64,000 nucleotides of DNA from Curtobacterium sp. MCBD17_013 (GTDB lineage Bacteria; Actinomycetota; Actinomycetes; Actinomycetales; Microbacteriaceae). Made by a program: the position numbers and the translations under genes. The notes beneath the pieces were generated by a model that did no database searches, had not been told where the DNA came from, and saw only the letters and a program-made list of their open reading frames with translations. Positions 33,409 to 41,850 of the stretch are shown piece after piece; within the stretch, counting starts at the first letter, position 1, and each line of letters begins with the position of its first letter. The stretch lies in contig NZ_QKTU01000001.1 of the NCBI RefSeq assembly GCF_003234565.1, forward strand, positions 496,001-560,000. The letters run 5' to 3'.

Positions 33409-34000
33409 AACTCCCCTGTCGCTGTGATGGACCAACCGCGACAGGTCCCGGCCCTCGCGGTGCCGCGTCCAGATGCCCATCTCGAGGGCGTCGAGGACGA
33501 GGTCGGTGCGCATGTTCCGCGACAGCTGCCAACCGACGATCCGGCGGGAGGACACGTCCGTGACGAACGCGGCGTAAACCCACCCGGAGAACGTGCGGAT
33601 GTAGGTGATGTCCGCGACCCAGAGTTGATCCGGGCCGGTCGCGGTGAACGCCCGCTGCACCAGGTCCGCCGGCCCATCCCCGATCGGGCCGGGAATCGTC
33701 GTCTTCGGTCCCTTCCGCTTGCTCACGCCGTGCAGGCCGGCGGATCGCATGAGCCGTTCGATGGTGCAGCGGGCGATCTGGTGGCCCTCCCGGCGCAGCT
33801 GGGCGTGCACTTTGCGGGCGCCGTAGACGCCGTAGTTGCTTCGGTGCACCCGCTCCACCTCGATCATGCGAGCAGCGTCACTAATCGACCGCGCCGATGG
33901 TGGTCTGGACTTTGCCGCGTAGTAGCTCGATGGGCGACCTGCGAGGTGCGGCAGATCGGCTCGACCCCGAACTCGTGCTTGTGGGATTCGATGAACTTCG

Positions 34001-34259
34001 TCACCTGCTGGATGGGCGGTCGAGCTCCGCCGCGAAGAAAGCCGACGCCGACTTCAGAATCGCATTTGCACGGCGCAGCTCCCGGACCTCACGCTTCAAC
34101 TCCGCGATCCGCTGCGCGTCGTCGGTCGTGACGCCGGGGCGGTCGCCGGCATCGAACTCGGCCTGCTGCACCCAGTTCCGCAACGTCTCCGGATTGATCC
34201 CCAGCTGCTCACCAATCCGACATAACGCGCCGGCTCTGGTGCTCGGGTCGCGGCGGGCT
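34001..34259 (-). pseudogene. IS3-family orfA, 5'-truncated
   Basis: The frame encodes the C-terminal part of the small IS3 regulatory protein: ARRDPSTRAGALCRIGEQLG, then INPETLRNWVQQAEFDAGDR, then a leucine-zipper-like ELKREVRELRRANAILKSAS. Upstream codons are TGA and TAA, so the first part is gone. 34260-34499 has no recognisable gene. Confidence 0.8.
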
Positions 34260-34499
34260 TATCAGCACCCAAAACACCTTAGCCAAGTGACAGGCTTACC
34301 ACGTGCTGGCCCGCGCCAAGACAGTGGGCAGCAGCGGACTCGAGCAGATCCGCGGCCCCTCCGCCGGTGACATTGCCGGGCGGTCAGTCGAGACTCACTG
34401 ACCCGCTGAACTCTAGGAGGTATAGCTGGTCGATCGTGATTCCGTGTCCCGGCTGAGGCACCTACCGCGAAGCGTGCCATCGGAGTTATCCTGAATCGT

Positions 34500-35009
34500 A
34501 TGCGGGTTGCAGACGGAATCGCACCTTCCATCGACGCATCGGTGTCGATGTATCCGGAGGGCTTTCTTCGCCTTTTGGCCGTTCGGGCATCGATGAGCTC
34601 TGATCCTGCCCCGGGACTCCCCGATAGCGCCGCACCATTCCAGGTAGCGGGCGCGGCGGACGCCCCCGTTGCGACGTGGCGGGCGCACTGGTCCTCGCTC
34701 ATCACACGCATCGGGATGCTGTCGCATGATCATCGGGACGTCCCCATCTGGCCGGTATCGCTGCCGGTGGTCGACGGGGAAGCTCTCAACCGCTGGCGGT
34801 CAAGCCTTCGTCGCACGCCGGCCGGCACACCGCTGGAGGAACGCCCGTCGCGGCTGTACTGGCATGCGCGCACCGCCAACCCCGACCTCCCGCGCACCGT
34901 CGTCGTCCTGCCCTTCGAGGAGTCATGGTCGAGGCGCGCAACCGAGCAGGTCGGGCTTGTCTCGGTTGCGACGTTCTTCACCGACGCCGCGGAGGCCTTC
35001 CTCCTGTGA
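34500..35009 (+). CDS. Hypothetical protein
   Basis: 169 aa, soluble, no recognised motif; it contains WRAHWSSLITRIGMLSHDHR and a C-terminal TVVVLPFEESWSRRATEQVG. A TATCCT box at 34487-34492 lies 7 nt before the ATG, the leaderless pattern common in this window. A perfect 15-bp hairpin directly follows the stop. The promoter and terminator support expression; function unknown. Confidence 0.6.
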   Translation: MRVADGIAPSIDASVSMYPEGFLRLLAVRASMSSDPAPGLPDSAAPFQVAGAADAPVATWRAHWSSLITRIGMLSHDHRDVPIWPVSLPVVDGEALNRWRSSLRRTPAGTPLEERPSRLYWHARTANPDLPRTVVVLPFEESWSRRATEQVGLVSVATFFTDAAEAFLL

Positions 35010-35048
35010 CCGGTGGTGTTCCCTGGAACGATGAGGGAACACCACCGG
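35010..35048. terminator. Bidirectional 15-bp hairpin
   Basis: CCGGTGGTGTTCCCT (35010-35024), a 9-nt loop and its exact complement (35034-35048) lie between two convergent genes. Confidence 0.85.
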
Positions 35049-35056
35049 CTGATACC

Positions 35057-35674
35057 TCACCCGAAGTCGAACGACGGGCCGCCTGAGTAGCAGGTCGACC
35101 CATCGACGAGGACCGTCTCCGCTTCCGCTGACACGCCGGGCACGAAGATCGTGCCCGGGCCGATCGCCGTCAGCTTCTGGTTCGATACACCCCACTCGGC
35201 GTCGTGCGCGGTACCGGACCACGAGTGGTGGCTGCCGGTGAGGAAGCCGTCGGCCTCGACGTACCAGTGCCACTTCTTCACGGCATCGCGAACCAGCCAG
35301 CCGGTGTCGTAGGTGATGGTGTTGTTCGCCCCCTTGCTGCCGTCCAGGTAGGACAGACCGCAGTTGCCGTTCACCTCGTCATCGGTGTGGACGCCGCTTG
35401 GTGCCGTCGCGGCTGCCGCCGCCGCCTCCTGCTTCGCCGCCGGGGTGACGGGCACCGACTTCTGCACCCCGCCCGGCCCCGTGACGATCTGGTACCCGTC
35501 CTCTTCGGCCACAGCCACGTCGTAGCCGCCGAAGGTCATCGGGATGCTGATGTGCACCGTCGCGGGCGACGACGGCGCGACGGTCGCCGCATTCGCCGCC
35601 GCCGGCACCCCCAGGGCGGTGATCGCCGCGAAGGCCACCCCGACCACCGCCACCGTTGTCCCTCGTTTTTTCAT
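35057..35674 (-). CDS. Secreted hypothetical protein
   Basis: 205 aa with a Sec signal peptide (MKKRGTTVAVVGVAFAAITA, then LGVPAAANA as cleavage site). The mature part has an Ala-rich stretch and a C-terminal domain rich in Trp and Gly: WHWYVEADGFLTGSHHSWSG, GTAHDAEWGVSNQKL. Two Cys (in NGNCGLSY and STCYSGG) could form a disulfide. No family recognised; such small secreted proteins are common in plant-associated actinobacteria. Confidence 0.75.
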   Translation of the reverse strand: MKKRGTTVAVVGVAFAAITALGVPAAANAATVAPSSPATVHISIPMTFGGYDVAVAEEDGYQIVTGPGGVQKSVPVTPAAKQEAAAAAATAPSGVHTDDEVNGNCGLSYLDGSKGANNTITYDTGWLVRDAVKKWHWYVEADGFLTGSHHSWSGTAHDAEWGVSNQKLTAIGPGTIFVPGVSAEAETVLVDGSTCYSGGPSFDFG

Positions 35675-35985
35675 GTGAACCCCTAACTCTTCGCACGACG
35701 AGCGTCCGTCTTTGCGCGAGCTTTTCCGTTGAAAACGGACCCCCAGATGCCGCGGTGCGGCTTCTGGGCTGAGTCAAGACCTGGACGGATCGAAAGGACA
35801 AGTCAGCATTCCGCCGGAATAGAAACGTACCCCGGGGAGTGGGTATCAGCCGTGAGCGAGCAGGATGCCTGCTCAACGGTCAGAGTTGAGCGCGCAGAGA
35901 GCATCCCTCCCCACCGGGCCCTGGCGAAGAGCGGTTTCGGGGGGATCGATCTGACACTTATTGGTCTACGACCGCCGCCGCTTCA

Positions 35986-36014
35986 CGTCTCAATAGCCGA
36001 TGGGCTGACGGACG
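35986..36014 (+). repeat. Cassette-boundary palindromic repeat, copy 3
   Basis: CGTCTCAATAGCC, GAT, GGGCTGACGGACG. It lies in a 435-bp gene-free stretch (35675-36109) in which I see nothing else. Confidence 0.75.
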
Positions 36015-36109
36015 GATAAGTCCTACAGCGGATCGGCCCACGAGGGCATGAGGATCTTTGCTGTTCAATTTGCCGCCGCTCGCTTGCCCGATCCGTACGA
36101 GAGCCGGGA

Positions 36110-36427
36110 TCACTGCAGCAGCGACTGAACCGCGTTCGATAGATCGAACTGCTTGCCACTTGCGAAGAACGCGCCGGCCTTCTTGTACTGGTAGTCCGTC
36201 GCACCAGGCATGCCCGCGCCGAGCAGTCGGACGTGACCGACTGGACGGTCATCGTCGGCGCTCGTCACGGACCAATCTGAGGGAGAGCCGACAGGCGGCC
36301 CGTCGCAGGTGACGATGTACCGGTGCCCCGTATCAGTCTCAACCTCAAACTGCTTCACGTGGTTGAGGTTGGCGTCGCGGTCCTGAACCCGACCCTGGAC
36401 CGTCACGGTTCTGATGTTCGCTTGCAC
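36110..36427 (-). CDS. Hypothetical protein
   Basis: 105 aa starting at a GTG. A beta-rich N-terminus (VTVQGRVQDRDANLNHVKQF, then EVETDTGHRYIVTCDGPPVG) is followed by a C-terminal GAFFASGKQFDLSNAVQSLL. It may be an OB- or SH3-like small domain, but I do not recognise a family. It is the sole gene between repeat copies 3 and 4. Confidence 0.55.
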   Translation of the reverse strand: MQANIRTVTVQGRVQDRDANLNHVKQFEVETDTGHRYIVTCDGPPVGSPSDWSVTSADDDRPVGHVRLLGAGMPGATDYQYKKAGAFFASGKQFDLSNAVQSLLQ

Positions 36428-36457
36428 CTCTTGAGCTTGCTCGGGCTTCGAGCCTGC

Positions 36458-36485
36458 CGTCCGGTTGCCGATCGGCTATCGGACG
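36458..36485 (+). repeat. Cassette-boundary palindromic repeat, copy 4
   Basis: CGTCCGGTTGCCGAT then CGGCTATCGGACG, a nearly perfect 28-nt palindrome and the most regular copy. Confidence 0.85.
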
Positions 36486-36522
36486 ACCGTCGGGTGTTCG
36501 GCATCGCCAGTAGGGTTCGGCC

Positions 36523-36738
36523 GTGGAACCAGATAGCCGTATGTCCGAGACGACCTTCGTCGCCTACCTGATCGGCCCTTCGATCACGATTGCTGGCGTC
36601 GTCGTCGTCTTCTTAATCGGAGGGGTAGAGGGAGCGGCAACGGGAGCAGCACTGATCCTGGGCGGTCTGCTGGTCGTGTGTACCGGGATGCTCGTGGGCG
36701 CGATCAGCCGTCTGCGCCGCGGGCGCGACCAGGACTAG
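36523..36738 (+). CDS. Small two-span membrane protein
   Basis: 71 aa with two hydrophobic helices (FVAYLIGPSITIAGVVVVFL and GAALILGGLLVVCTGMLVG) and a basic, charged end (SRLRRGRDQD). TAGGGT at 36511-36516 lies 6 nt before the GTG start (leaderless pattern). Sole gene between repeat copies 4 and 5. Function unknown. Confidence 0.65.
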   Translation: MEPDSRMSETTFVAYLIGPSITIAGVVVVFLIGGVEGAATGAALILGGLLVVCTGMLVGAISRLRRGRDQD

Positions 36739-36773
36739 GTGGCCCCCGACGCAGCTGGTTGCCCGGCGGCAAT

Positions 36774-36801
36774 GGTTCGGTACCCGATGGTCTACCGGAC
36801 C
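36774..36801 (+). repeat. Cassette-boundary palindromic repeat, copy 5
   Basis: GGTTCGGTACCCGAT then GGTCTACCGGACC. Confidence 0.7.
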
Positions 36802-36839
36802 CGCGCATTCGTGCGGCTGTCTGGACCGGAGGCCGGCGC

Positions 36840-37301
36840 TTACGGTTGTGCGTTTCGGGAGGACGGGACCGTGCCGTCGAACCATCGAAGCTTGTACCGG
36901 GCGGTCCACTGGTCGAACCGTGACAGTTGGAGGAGGTAGTCGTCCGAGGGAAGCACGTTCCGGGTCTCACCGGTGCCACGGGTGAGCACTGCGCTCGCCT
37001 GTTTCCGCGCCTGCGACATGGACCTCTGCTGCCGGATGGTCAGCACGGTCTCGCAGGCGAGCACCAGGATCATGCTTCCGAACAGGAGCACGTTCGGAAG
37101 CGTCCGTTCCCCGGTCGAGCGGAAGCCTTGCGAGCCGAACACGATGAGCAGGCCCGCGACGTAGACGATGAGGACACCGCGCGCGGAACGTTGCGCCCGC
37201 ACGGCCGTGCGTCGTGTCCGCGTCGCTTCCGGCCCGATCCGACGCGACCACTCGGAATCCCTATCACCTGCCCGATCGCTGCGCTTACTCGGTTGGTTCA
37301 C
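36840..37301 (-). CDS. Hypothetical membrane protein
   Basis: 153 aa. A basic N-terminus rich in Arg is followed by two hydrophobic helices (VLIVYVAGLLIVFGS and NVLLFGSMILVLACETVLT), then a cytoplasmic tail with LLQLSRFDQWTARYKLRWFD. The GTG start overlaps the stop of the upstream 84-aa gene (GTGA), so the pair is one unit between repeat copies 5 and 6. Function unknown. Confidence 0.65.
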   Translation of the reverse strand: MNQPSKRSDRAGDRDSEWSRRIGPEATRTRRTAVRAQRSARGVLIVYVAGLLIVFGSQGFRSTGERTLPNVLLFGSMILVLACETVLTIRQQRSMSQARKQASAVLTRGTGETRNVLPSDDYLLQLSRFDQWTARYKLRWFDGTVPSSRNAQP

Positions 37302-37552
37302 CGTGCCTGCCGTCGGCGGGCCGCGCGATCGTTCCGCCGACGCTCCCGGTTCAGGTAATACAGCGTGGAGTACTTCGCGGCGCGACGAACGGATCCGTAA
37401 CCGGTGAGCATCGCCCCGCCGCTCACCGGAATCGCTGCACCGGTGACGGTGTCGACGACCCGTAGCTGCCAGAACGGCCCGAAAAGTCGCCGCGGCTGCA
37501 CCTCAAAACGAACGTCAACGTCCGGAAACTCCCCTCCGCCACCCCTGGTCAC
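37298..37552 (-). CDS. Hypothetical small basic protein
   Basis: 84 aa starting at a GTG. It has a strand-rich part (VDVRFEVQPRRLFGPFWQLR, then VVDTVTGAAIPVSGG) and a strongly basic C-terminus (LNRERRRNDRAARRRQAR) that could bind nucleic acid or membrane. It is coupled to the 153-aa membrane protein by a 4-bp overlap. No family recognised. Confidence 0.55.
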   Translation of the reverse strand: MTRGGGGEFPDVDVRFEVQPRRLFGPFWQLRVVDTVTGAAIPVSGGAMLTGYGSVRRAAKYSTLYYLNRERRRNDRAARRRQAR

Positions 37553-37615
37553 TCAGCGATTCTTGCAGCCTGGGCACCGTCTCCTGCTGCGGAATCACAA
37601 AGGAGAACTCGATGG

Positions 37616-37644
37616 CGTCCCGTAGCCGATCGGCAGCCGCGACG
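37616..37644 (+). repeat. Cassette-boundary palindromic repeat, copy 6
   Basis: CGTCCCGTAGCCGAT then CGGCAGCCGCGACG; the right arm is diverged. Confidence 0.65.
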
Positions 37645-37649
37645 AGCGG

Positions 37650-37868
37650 TCAGTCCTGCTTGCGCTCGTCCTCGTCAGCCCACCGACGAAGCAGCTGGCG
37701 GTTTTCGCGTACTCGCGCAGTCACCGCGACAGCCGCAGTAGCAAAGCCCGCAACGATCATGATCCATCCGAGCACCATCTGGCCCGACGTCGAATAAGTC
37801 GAATAAGTGGACCCGAGCACTCCGACGACGATGCCAACGAGGGCGATGACAGGAAGACCGACCTTCAC
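37650..37868 (-). CDS. Small two-span membrane protein
   Basis: 72 aa. Helix 1 is VIALVGIVVGVLGSTY, helix 2 MVLGWIMIVAGFATAAVAVT, with a charged tail RENRQLLRRWADEDERKQD. GTG start. Six bases separate its stop from repeat copy 6, and it is the only gene between copies 6 and 7. Confidence 0.65.
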   Translation of the reverse strand: MKVGLPVIALVGIVVGVLGSTYSTYSTSGQMVLGWIMIVAGFATAAVAVTARVRENRQLLRRWADEDERKQD

Positions 37869-37903
37869 GACGTGAACGGTACCGGGAGCTAGCTGCTCCT
37901 GTG

Positions 37904-37930
37904 CCCGGTAGCGGATCAGCTAGCGAACGG
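37904..37930 (+). repeat. Cassette-boundary palindromic repeat, copy 7
   Basis: CCCGGTAGCGGATC then AGCTAGCGAACGG. The complement of its CTA (37920-37922) is the stop codon of the MFS gene. Confidence 0.65.
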
Positions 37931-39167
37931 TCGTGGTTCGCAGGGGTGAGCACGCAGCGACAACTACGGCGGCGGCGAACACGAGAGTCACCGCGAGCAG
38001 GGCGAAGCGATCTCCGGCGACGGTCATGAGGGCACCGCCACCCACTGCTCCTACTGCGGCGAGCGTTCGGTTCGCGCTGCGCATCGTGCCGTTCATGCGG
38101 CCGAGGAGGGCGTCGGGTGTGACGGTCTGGCGGAGGCTCATCTCGTTCGCGTTCTCGCACCCCGCCGCAGCGCCATGCACGGCGAACGCGACGAACAAGA
38201 CCACGACGGCCACCAGCGGCGCTGCAGCGCCACTGCCAACGGTTGCGAACGTGATGGCCGCCCACGCGATCGGGTACGCGGCTCGAGCGGCGATGATCGT
38301 CTGGCCGGCACCGAAGCGGGTGCCGAGGCGCGGCGCAGCGGTAGCGCCGAGGAGCATCGCGACTCCGCTGACGGCGATGATGGCCCCGTACACGGCGGCT
38401 GGTAGTGCGAGGGTGCGAAGCGCGAGGGTCGCGAATACCGTCAGACCCGCGGCGTTGGCGAGGAACCACAGGTGTGTGGACAGCGCCAGAGGCGCAAGCG
38501 TTGCATGACCGTACGTCCAACGCAGACCGTCAACGATGTCGTGCCGCAGCCGCGTTCCCGGCAGGCGTGCCGGCTTCTGCTCGACAACGCGGACCCGGGC
38601 GATGAGGAGAGCGTCGACGAAGTAGCTCACCGAGTCGAGGGCGATCGCGACCGGCGCGGTGACGATGCTGACCACGACACCGCCGAGAGCCGGGCCCACC
38701 GTCTGCGCTGCCGCGTCACTCTGATCCACCCGCGCATTCGCCGCCAAGAGGAGCGGGCGAGGGACGATCCGAGGCAGGAGAGACTGCGTGGCGGCGAAGC
38801 CCACGACCGACAAGGCACCGAACACGAACAACGCCGCCGCCGTCACCCAGAGGTTCAGTAGTCCAGTCAGCCAGAGGACTGGAACCGTACCGAGGCACAC
38901 GCCACGACCAACACTCGCCCAGATCAGGAGTGGCTTCCGCCGGAAGCGATCGACGTACGCGCCGACGATCAGACCGAACAATGCATACGGGAGGAATTGG
39001 GCAGCGTTCACCAGGCCCACCTCGAACGGAGTGGCGTGCAGCACCGTCACCACGAGAACCGGTACGGCGACCGCGCTCACCGCTGATCCGAACGACGAGA
39101 CTGTCGCGGCCGACCAGTACGAGCGGAACCCGGGCACTCGACGCAGCGTGGTCACGTCGTCGCCCAT
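37920..39167 (-). CDS. MFS transporter, multidrug efflux type
   Basis: The 415-aa protein has twelve predicted spans and MFS features: MGDDVTTLRRVPGFRSYWSA at the N-terminus, GLIVGAYVDRFRRKPLLIWA (the motif-A loop GxYxDRxRRK) and the second-half loop GRMNGTMRSANRTLAAVGAV. It most resembles the enterobactin/macrolide-exporter-like MFS_3 group. The ATG at 39167 is chosen; upstream in-frame codons lack homology. The TAG stop falls inside repeat copy 7. It is divergent from the phosphoesterase-like gene. Confidence 0.88.
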   Translation of the reverse strand: MGDDVTTLRRVPGFRSYWSAATVSSFGSAVSAVAVPVLVVTVLHATPFEVGLVNAAQFLPYALFGLIVGAYVDRFRRKPLLIWASVGRGVCLGTVPVLWLTGLLNLWVTAAALFVFGALSVVGFAATQSLLPRIVPRPLLLAANARVDQSDAAAQTVGPALGGVVVSIVTAPVAIALDSVSYFVDALLIARVRVVEQKPARLPGTRLRHDIVDGLRWTYGHATLAPLALSTHLWFLANAAGLTVFATLALRTLALPAAVYGAIIAVSGVAMLLGATAAPRLGTRFGAGQTIIAARAAYPIAWAAITFATVGSGAAAPLVAVVVLFVAFAVHGAAAGCENANEMSLRQTVTPDALLGRMNGTMRSANRTLAAVGAVGGGALMTVAGDRFALLAVTLVFAAAVVVAACSPLRTTTVR

Positions 39168-39272
39168 GCGCCAACGCTTGCAGATCGCAAACCCACGAGC
39201 AAGGAGCTTGGCACCACACGTCCCTGTGCGGGTGGCTGATTGCTCGCCGGGCGTTCGTGGCACTGTGAGGTC

Positions 39273-40316
39273 ATGGGTTCCAGCGTCGCCGTCCTCTCCG
39301 ATGTGCACGGCATGCTGCCTGCGCTCGAGCGGGTCCTCAGCGAGCCAGCCGTGCAGCGCGCGGAGCTGATCGTCGTGACGGGAGACCACACCTGGGGCCC
39401 TCAGCCGGCGCAGGTCCTCAACCGCCTCATGCAACTCGGCGACCGGGCGGTCCTGATCAGGGGGAACGCGGACCGGGAGCTGCTGTCCATGTCTCGTGGG
39501 ATCGACGTCGGCCTCGGCGATGACCCCGTGTCAGTGTGGGGCGCGGCGCAGCTCGCCTCCGAGCACCGTGCCCTCCTGGAGTCGATGGCTGAGAACGTCA
39601 CGGTCGACATCGACGGGTTCGGGCCGGTGTTCTTCTCACATGCGACGCCACGCAGCGACGAGGAAGTGGTCCTGGCGCGTCGCGGTGTTCGGAGGTGCGA
39701 AGACCGCGCCGTGCCAGCTCGTACCCTCGCGGCTCTCGACGACGCGACGTTCGACGTCACCGCCGCTCGAGCGAGCGACGGCCAACTGCTCCTGCACGGG
39801 TGGGTCGACGAACACGACACGAGCCTCGGGACGGTGCGACTGCCGGTCCTGCTGACTGTTTCCAAGACAACCGACGTCGTCATGGACAGCACCGGCGGGA
39901 CCGGCGAGCTCGTGCCCGAAAGCATCGACGTCATCGCAACAGCGGCGACGCTTCGAGGCGTCATCCCATGTGTGGTCGTCGTGACCACGTCGACGCGGAG
40001 CGAAGTGCCGCTCGACGTCGGAACCAGCCCGATCGCGCTCCGCCGATGGGGCCGATGGTGGCCATGGGACGGTGCGCCGGCGCTTCTGAACTACCGCGCC
40101 GTGTCGAGGCGGCTCGGGGGCACGGCCTGCCCCGCGTGCACGCATCGGTGGGACGAACACCCGGGCGGAGAGGACGTGACGCGGACGACCTGCGGTGAAT
40201 GCGAGTACGAGCTCGGCACGGTGAGCTGCCGCCGGATGGATCGATCTGCACGGCGACGGTGCCGCGTTGGCTTCTCGAGCTCGGCCGAGCGGACCCCGGG
40301 CGCGGGCACCCCTTAG
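39273..40316 (+). CDS. Chimeric metallophosphoesterase: N-terminal half fused to a zinc-ribbon tail
   Basis: Residues 1-135 are a calcineurin-like phosphoesterase: SSVAVLSDVHGMLPALERVL (DxH metal motif), VTGDHTWGPQPAQVL (GD motif), LIRGNADREL (GNxD) and FFSHATPRSDEEVVL. The expected GHTH and NPGS motifs never follow. Instead the frame continues into unrelated sequence with a C-terminal zinc ribbon (TACPACTHRWDEHPGG, TTCGECEYE). The junction lies near 39690. Loss of the last metal ligands should abolish phosphoesterase activity, so this is a fusion or decayed gene. Confidence 0.65.
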   Translation: MGSSVAVLSDVHGMLPALERVLSEPAVQRAELIVVTGDHTWGPQPAQVLNRLMQLGDRAVLIRGNADRELLSMSRGIDVGLGDDPVSVWGAAQLASEHRALLESMAENVTVDIDGFGPVFFSHATPRSDEEVVLARRGVRRCEDRAVPARTLAALDDATFDVTAARASDGQLLLHGWVDEHDTSLGTVRLPVLLTVSKTTDVVMDSTGGTGELVPESIDVIATAATLRGVIPCVVVVTTSTRSEVPLDVGTSPIALRRWGRWWPWDGAPALLNYRAVSRRLGGTACPACTHRWDEHPGGEDVTRTTCGECEYELGTVSCRRMDRSARRRCRVGFSSSAERTPGAGTP

Positions 40317-40395
40317 CGGGGGGCGGTCAGCATCCCGCTAGCTGATCTTGCCATCGAGACGCGCGTCGACGCTGGCGTGGCCGTAATCTCACTCC

Positions 40396-40704
40396 ATGGC
40401 CGAGGCCCTGTTCCCCCTGGTGAGTGTGGCGATCCTCGTGCTCACCGTCGGAGGAATCGTTTGGCGAGGGCGAGACAAGCGATGGGTTCGTGACGCTCAG
40501 CTCGCGCTCAACGCTCAACCCCTGTTGAGCCTGATCCCGGCCGCGTTCCTCGCACTAGGTGCTGTTGCACTCGCCATCCTCGGCTTTGGATCGCTTGCAG
40601 CAGGCTTCGCGCCCGGGTGGGGCTTCTTCCCCTTGGCTCTCGAGGCGCTAGTCATCATTGGTTTCACCGTGTGGATCGCCCGTTGTCCGTTCCCCGCGGA
40701 CTGA
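40396..40704 (+). CDS. Hypothetical three-span membrane protein
   Basis: 102 aa with hydrophobic segments FPLVSVAILVLTVGGIVWRG, LSLIPAAFLALGAVALAILG and FFPLALEALVIIGFTVWIAR. TAATCT at 40384-40389 lies 6 nt before the ATG (leaderless pattern). Possible degenerate repeat at about 40337-40366 upstream; repeat copy 8 is downstream. Function unknown. Confidence 0.65.
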   Translation: MAEALFPLVSVAILVLTVGGIVWRGRDKRWVRDAQLALNAQPLLSLIPAAFLALGAVALAILGFGSLAAGFAPGWGFFPLALEALVIIGFTVWIARCPFPAD

Positions 40705-40729
40705 CGCGTCGCATCTCCAGCTATGCCGA

Positions 40730-40758
40730 CGTCGGCTACCGATCGGCTATTGAGATGG
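40730..40758 (+). repeat. Cassette-boundary palindromic repeat, copy 8
   Basis: CGTCGGCTACCGAT then CGGCTATTGAGATGG. The complement of its CTA (40747-40749) is the TAG stop of the HAD gene. Confidence 0.75.
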
Positions 40759-41463
40759 AGCCGACCCGCCTGGTAGGGGCGCTCCAGTGCTTTGGATGAT
40801 CTGCCACGCTGCATCGGTCAAGGTGCAGCCGGGTCCTACTTGGATCGCTCGCAGGCCAACCGCTTCGGCGCCGGCGATGTCGGCGATCCGGTTGTCACCG
40901 ACCATCCATACGTCCTCCCCGGCGCCCGCAATCTCCATCGCGCGCGCAAAAATGCGCGGATTCGGCTTCTCGGCTCCCACCGCTGCGCTCGTGACGGTGG
41001 CATCGATCCAGGGGCCGAGTCCGAGGTCAGCGACGAGGTTCGGGAGTTCGGGCGCGTGGTTGCTGAGGATGACGTTCCGATACCCGACGGCAGCCGTGCG
41101 CGCGAGCGCCGGTATCGCGTCTTCGGCCAGATTCCAGGCCGAAGGCCGGTAGTACTCAATAGGGATCTCGGCGATCGCGCGTTCCGCATCTTCTCGTCCC
41201 ACGCCCGCCACCGTGTACGCACGGAGGAACACAGAATGCTGTGCAGCCCACCATGCGGCAGCGGACTGCGTTACGCGCACGATGTCGGGTGAGTGCCAGG
41301 GGAAGCCGACAGAGAGCTCGGCGGGGAAGTCCGCTGCGGCGAGTCCGAGCCCGGGAGCGATCGGCTGCAGCGCCTTTTCCAGAGTGGAGGACCAAAGACC
41401 TTCACGAGACACCAACGTGCCGTCGAAGTCCCACAACACGACGCGATTGGTTCTATTGCGCAC
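40747..41463 (-). CDS. HAD-superfamily hydrolase
   Basis: The 238-aa protein has all HAD motifs: VVLWDFDGTLVSREG (motif I, nucleophile Asp), NVILSNHAPELPNLVADLG (motif II), a motif III Lys in GAEKPNPRIFARAM and DVWMVGDNRIADIAGAEAVG (motif IV). An alpha-helical cap lies between motifs I and II. It would dephosphorylate a small phosphometabolite or act as a dehalogenase; substrate unknown. The TAG stop is inside repeat copy 8. Confidence 0.9.
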   Translation of the reverse strand: MRNRTNRVVLWDFDGTLVSREGLWSSTLEKALQPIAPGLGLAAADFPAELSVGFPWHSPDIVRVTQSAAAWWAAQHSVFLRAYTVAGVGREDAERAIAEIPIEYYRPSAWNLAEDAIPALARTAAVGYRNVILSNHAPELPNLVADLGLGPWIDATVTSAAVGAEKPNPRIFARAMEIAGAGEDVWMVGDNRIADIAGAEAVGLRAIQVGPGCTLTDAAWQIIQSTGAPLPGGSAPSQ

Positions 41464-41850
41464 GTCGCCAGACTAGGGCCGGCAACGCAGTTGTGCCCTC
41501 CCAGTAGCAGACCTTTCATCGGCCGGGAATGAAGGCGTGCTGACGATCGGTCTGCCAGAGTGTTTGCGATCCGCGTTGTATGGGCCTTTCTGCGGTTGCT
41601 CTTGCGGCTTGCGCAGCTCTGTGCACGGCCGTGGCCAGCGTCACCGGCCTGATCCTTCGCCGACTGCGCCGTGGTCCACGAGACGTCAGATCATCGTCTA
41701 CAAGGGGCGGAGACGCGTCCTGACGTATTACGCCGTCAACATCACCACCTGCGCGCGGCACGAGGGGAACTCCGTCCGCTTCCCGCCCGAGACCGGGGCG
41801 CCAGACGCTGGTGTGACAGCGTATGCCTTCGCTGCAGCTCGAACGCGCTA
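41464..41850. other. Unclear stretch between HAD gene and IS5-family element
   Basis: Two overlapping plus-strand frames could be pieces of one frameshifted gene. A peptide from 41580 starts MGLSAVALAACAALCTAVAS and ends at 41723. A second frame ends YYAVNITTCARHEGNSV-PPE and stops at 41849-41851. Neither has a clear ribosome-binding site or known family, so no gene is called. Confidence 0.3.

Larger units (their letters stand above)
31588..33999 (-). pseudogene. IS3-family transposase orfB, split by IS30 and frameshifted
   Basis: The N-terminal part lies at 33409 upward (YGVYGARKVHAQLRREGHQI, then DQLWVADITYIRTFSGWVYA with the first catalytic Asp, then HHSDRGVQ with the second). It joins the C-terminal part at 31588-31905 (YRAIRYTDRLAEAG, GSKGDSYDNALAD, NHRRLHGELG) once the IS30 element and one CTG copy are removed. 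A one-base deletion near 33929-33934 separates PICRTSQVA from SSYYAAKSRPPSARS, so orfB was already broken, or decayed later. Confidence 0.85.
31573..34259 (-). mobile_element. IS3-family element remnant, interrupted by an IS30-family element
   Basis: The minus strand carries orfA and orfB parts of an IS3-family element. The left end is near TGTTCCGCCCCGGG (31573). On the right, the orfA frame is blocked by TGA-TAA beyond about 34259, where N-terminal codons should lie, so this end is truncated. OrfB has a one-base deletion and is split by the IS30 insertion. The element can no longer transpose by itself. Confidence 0.85.

Noticed and set aside
33897-34370. Plus-strand 157-aa frame over the IS3 orfA remnant
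   Set aside because: It is antisense to recognisable IS3 coding sequence and has no domain.
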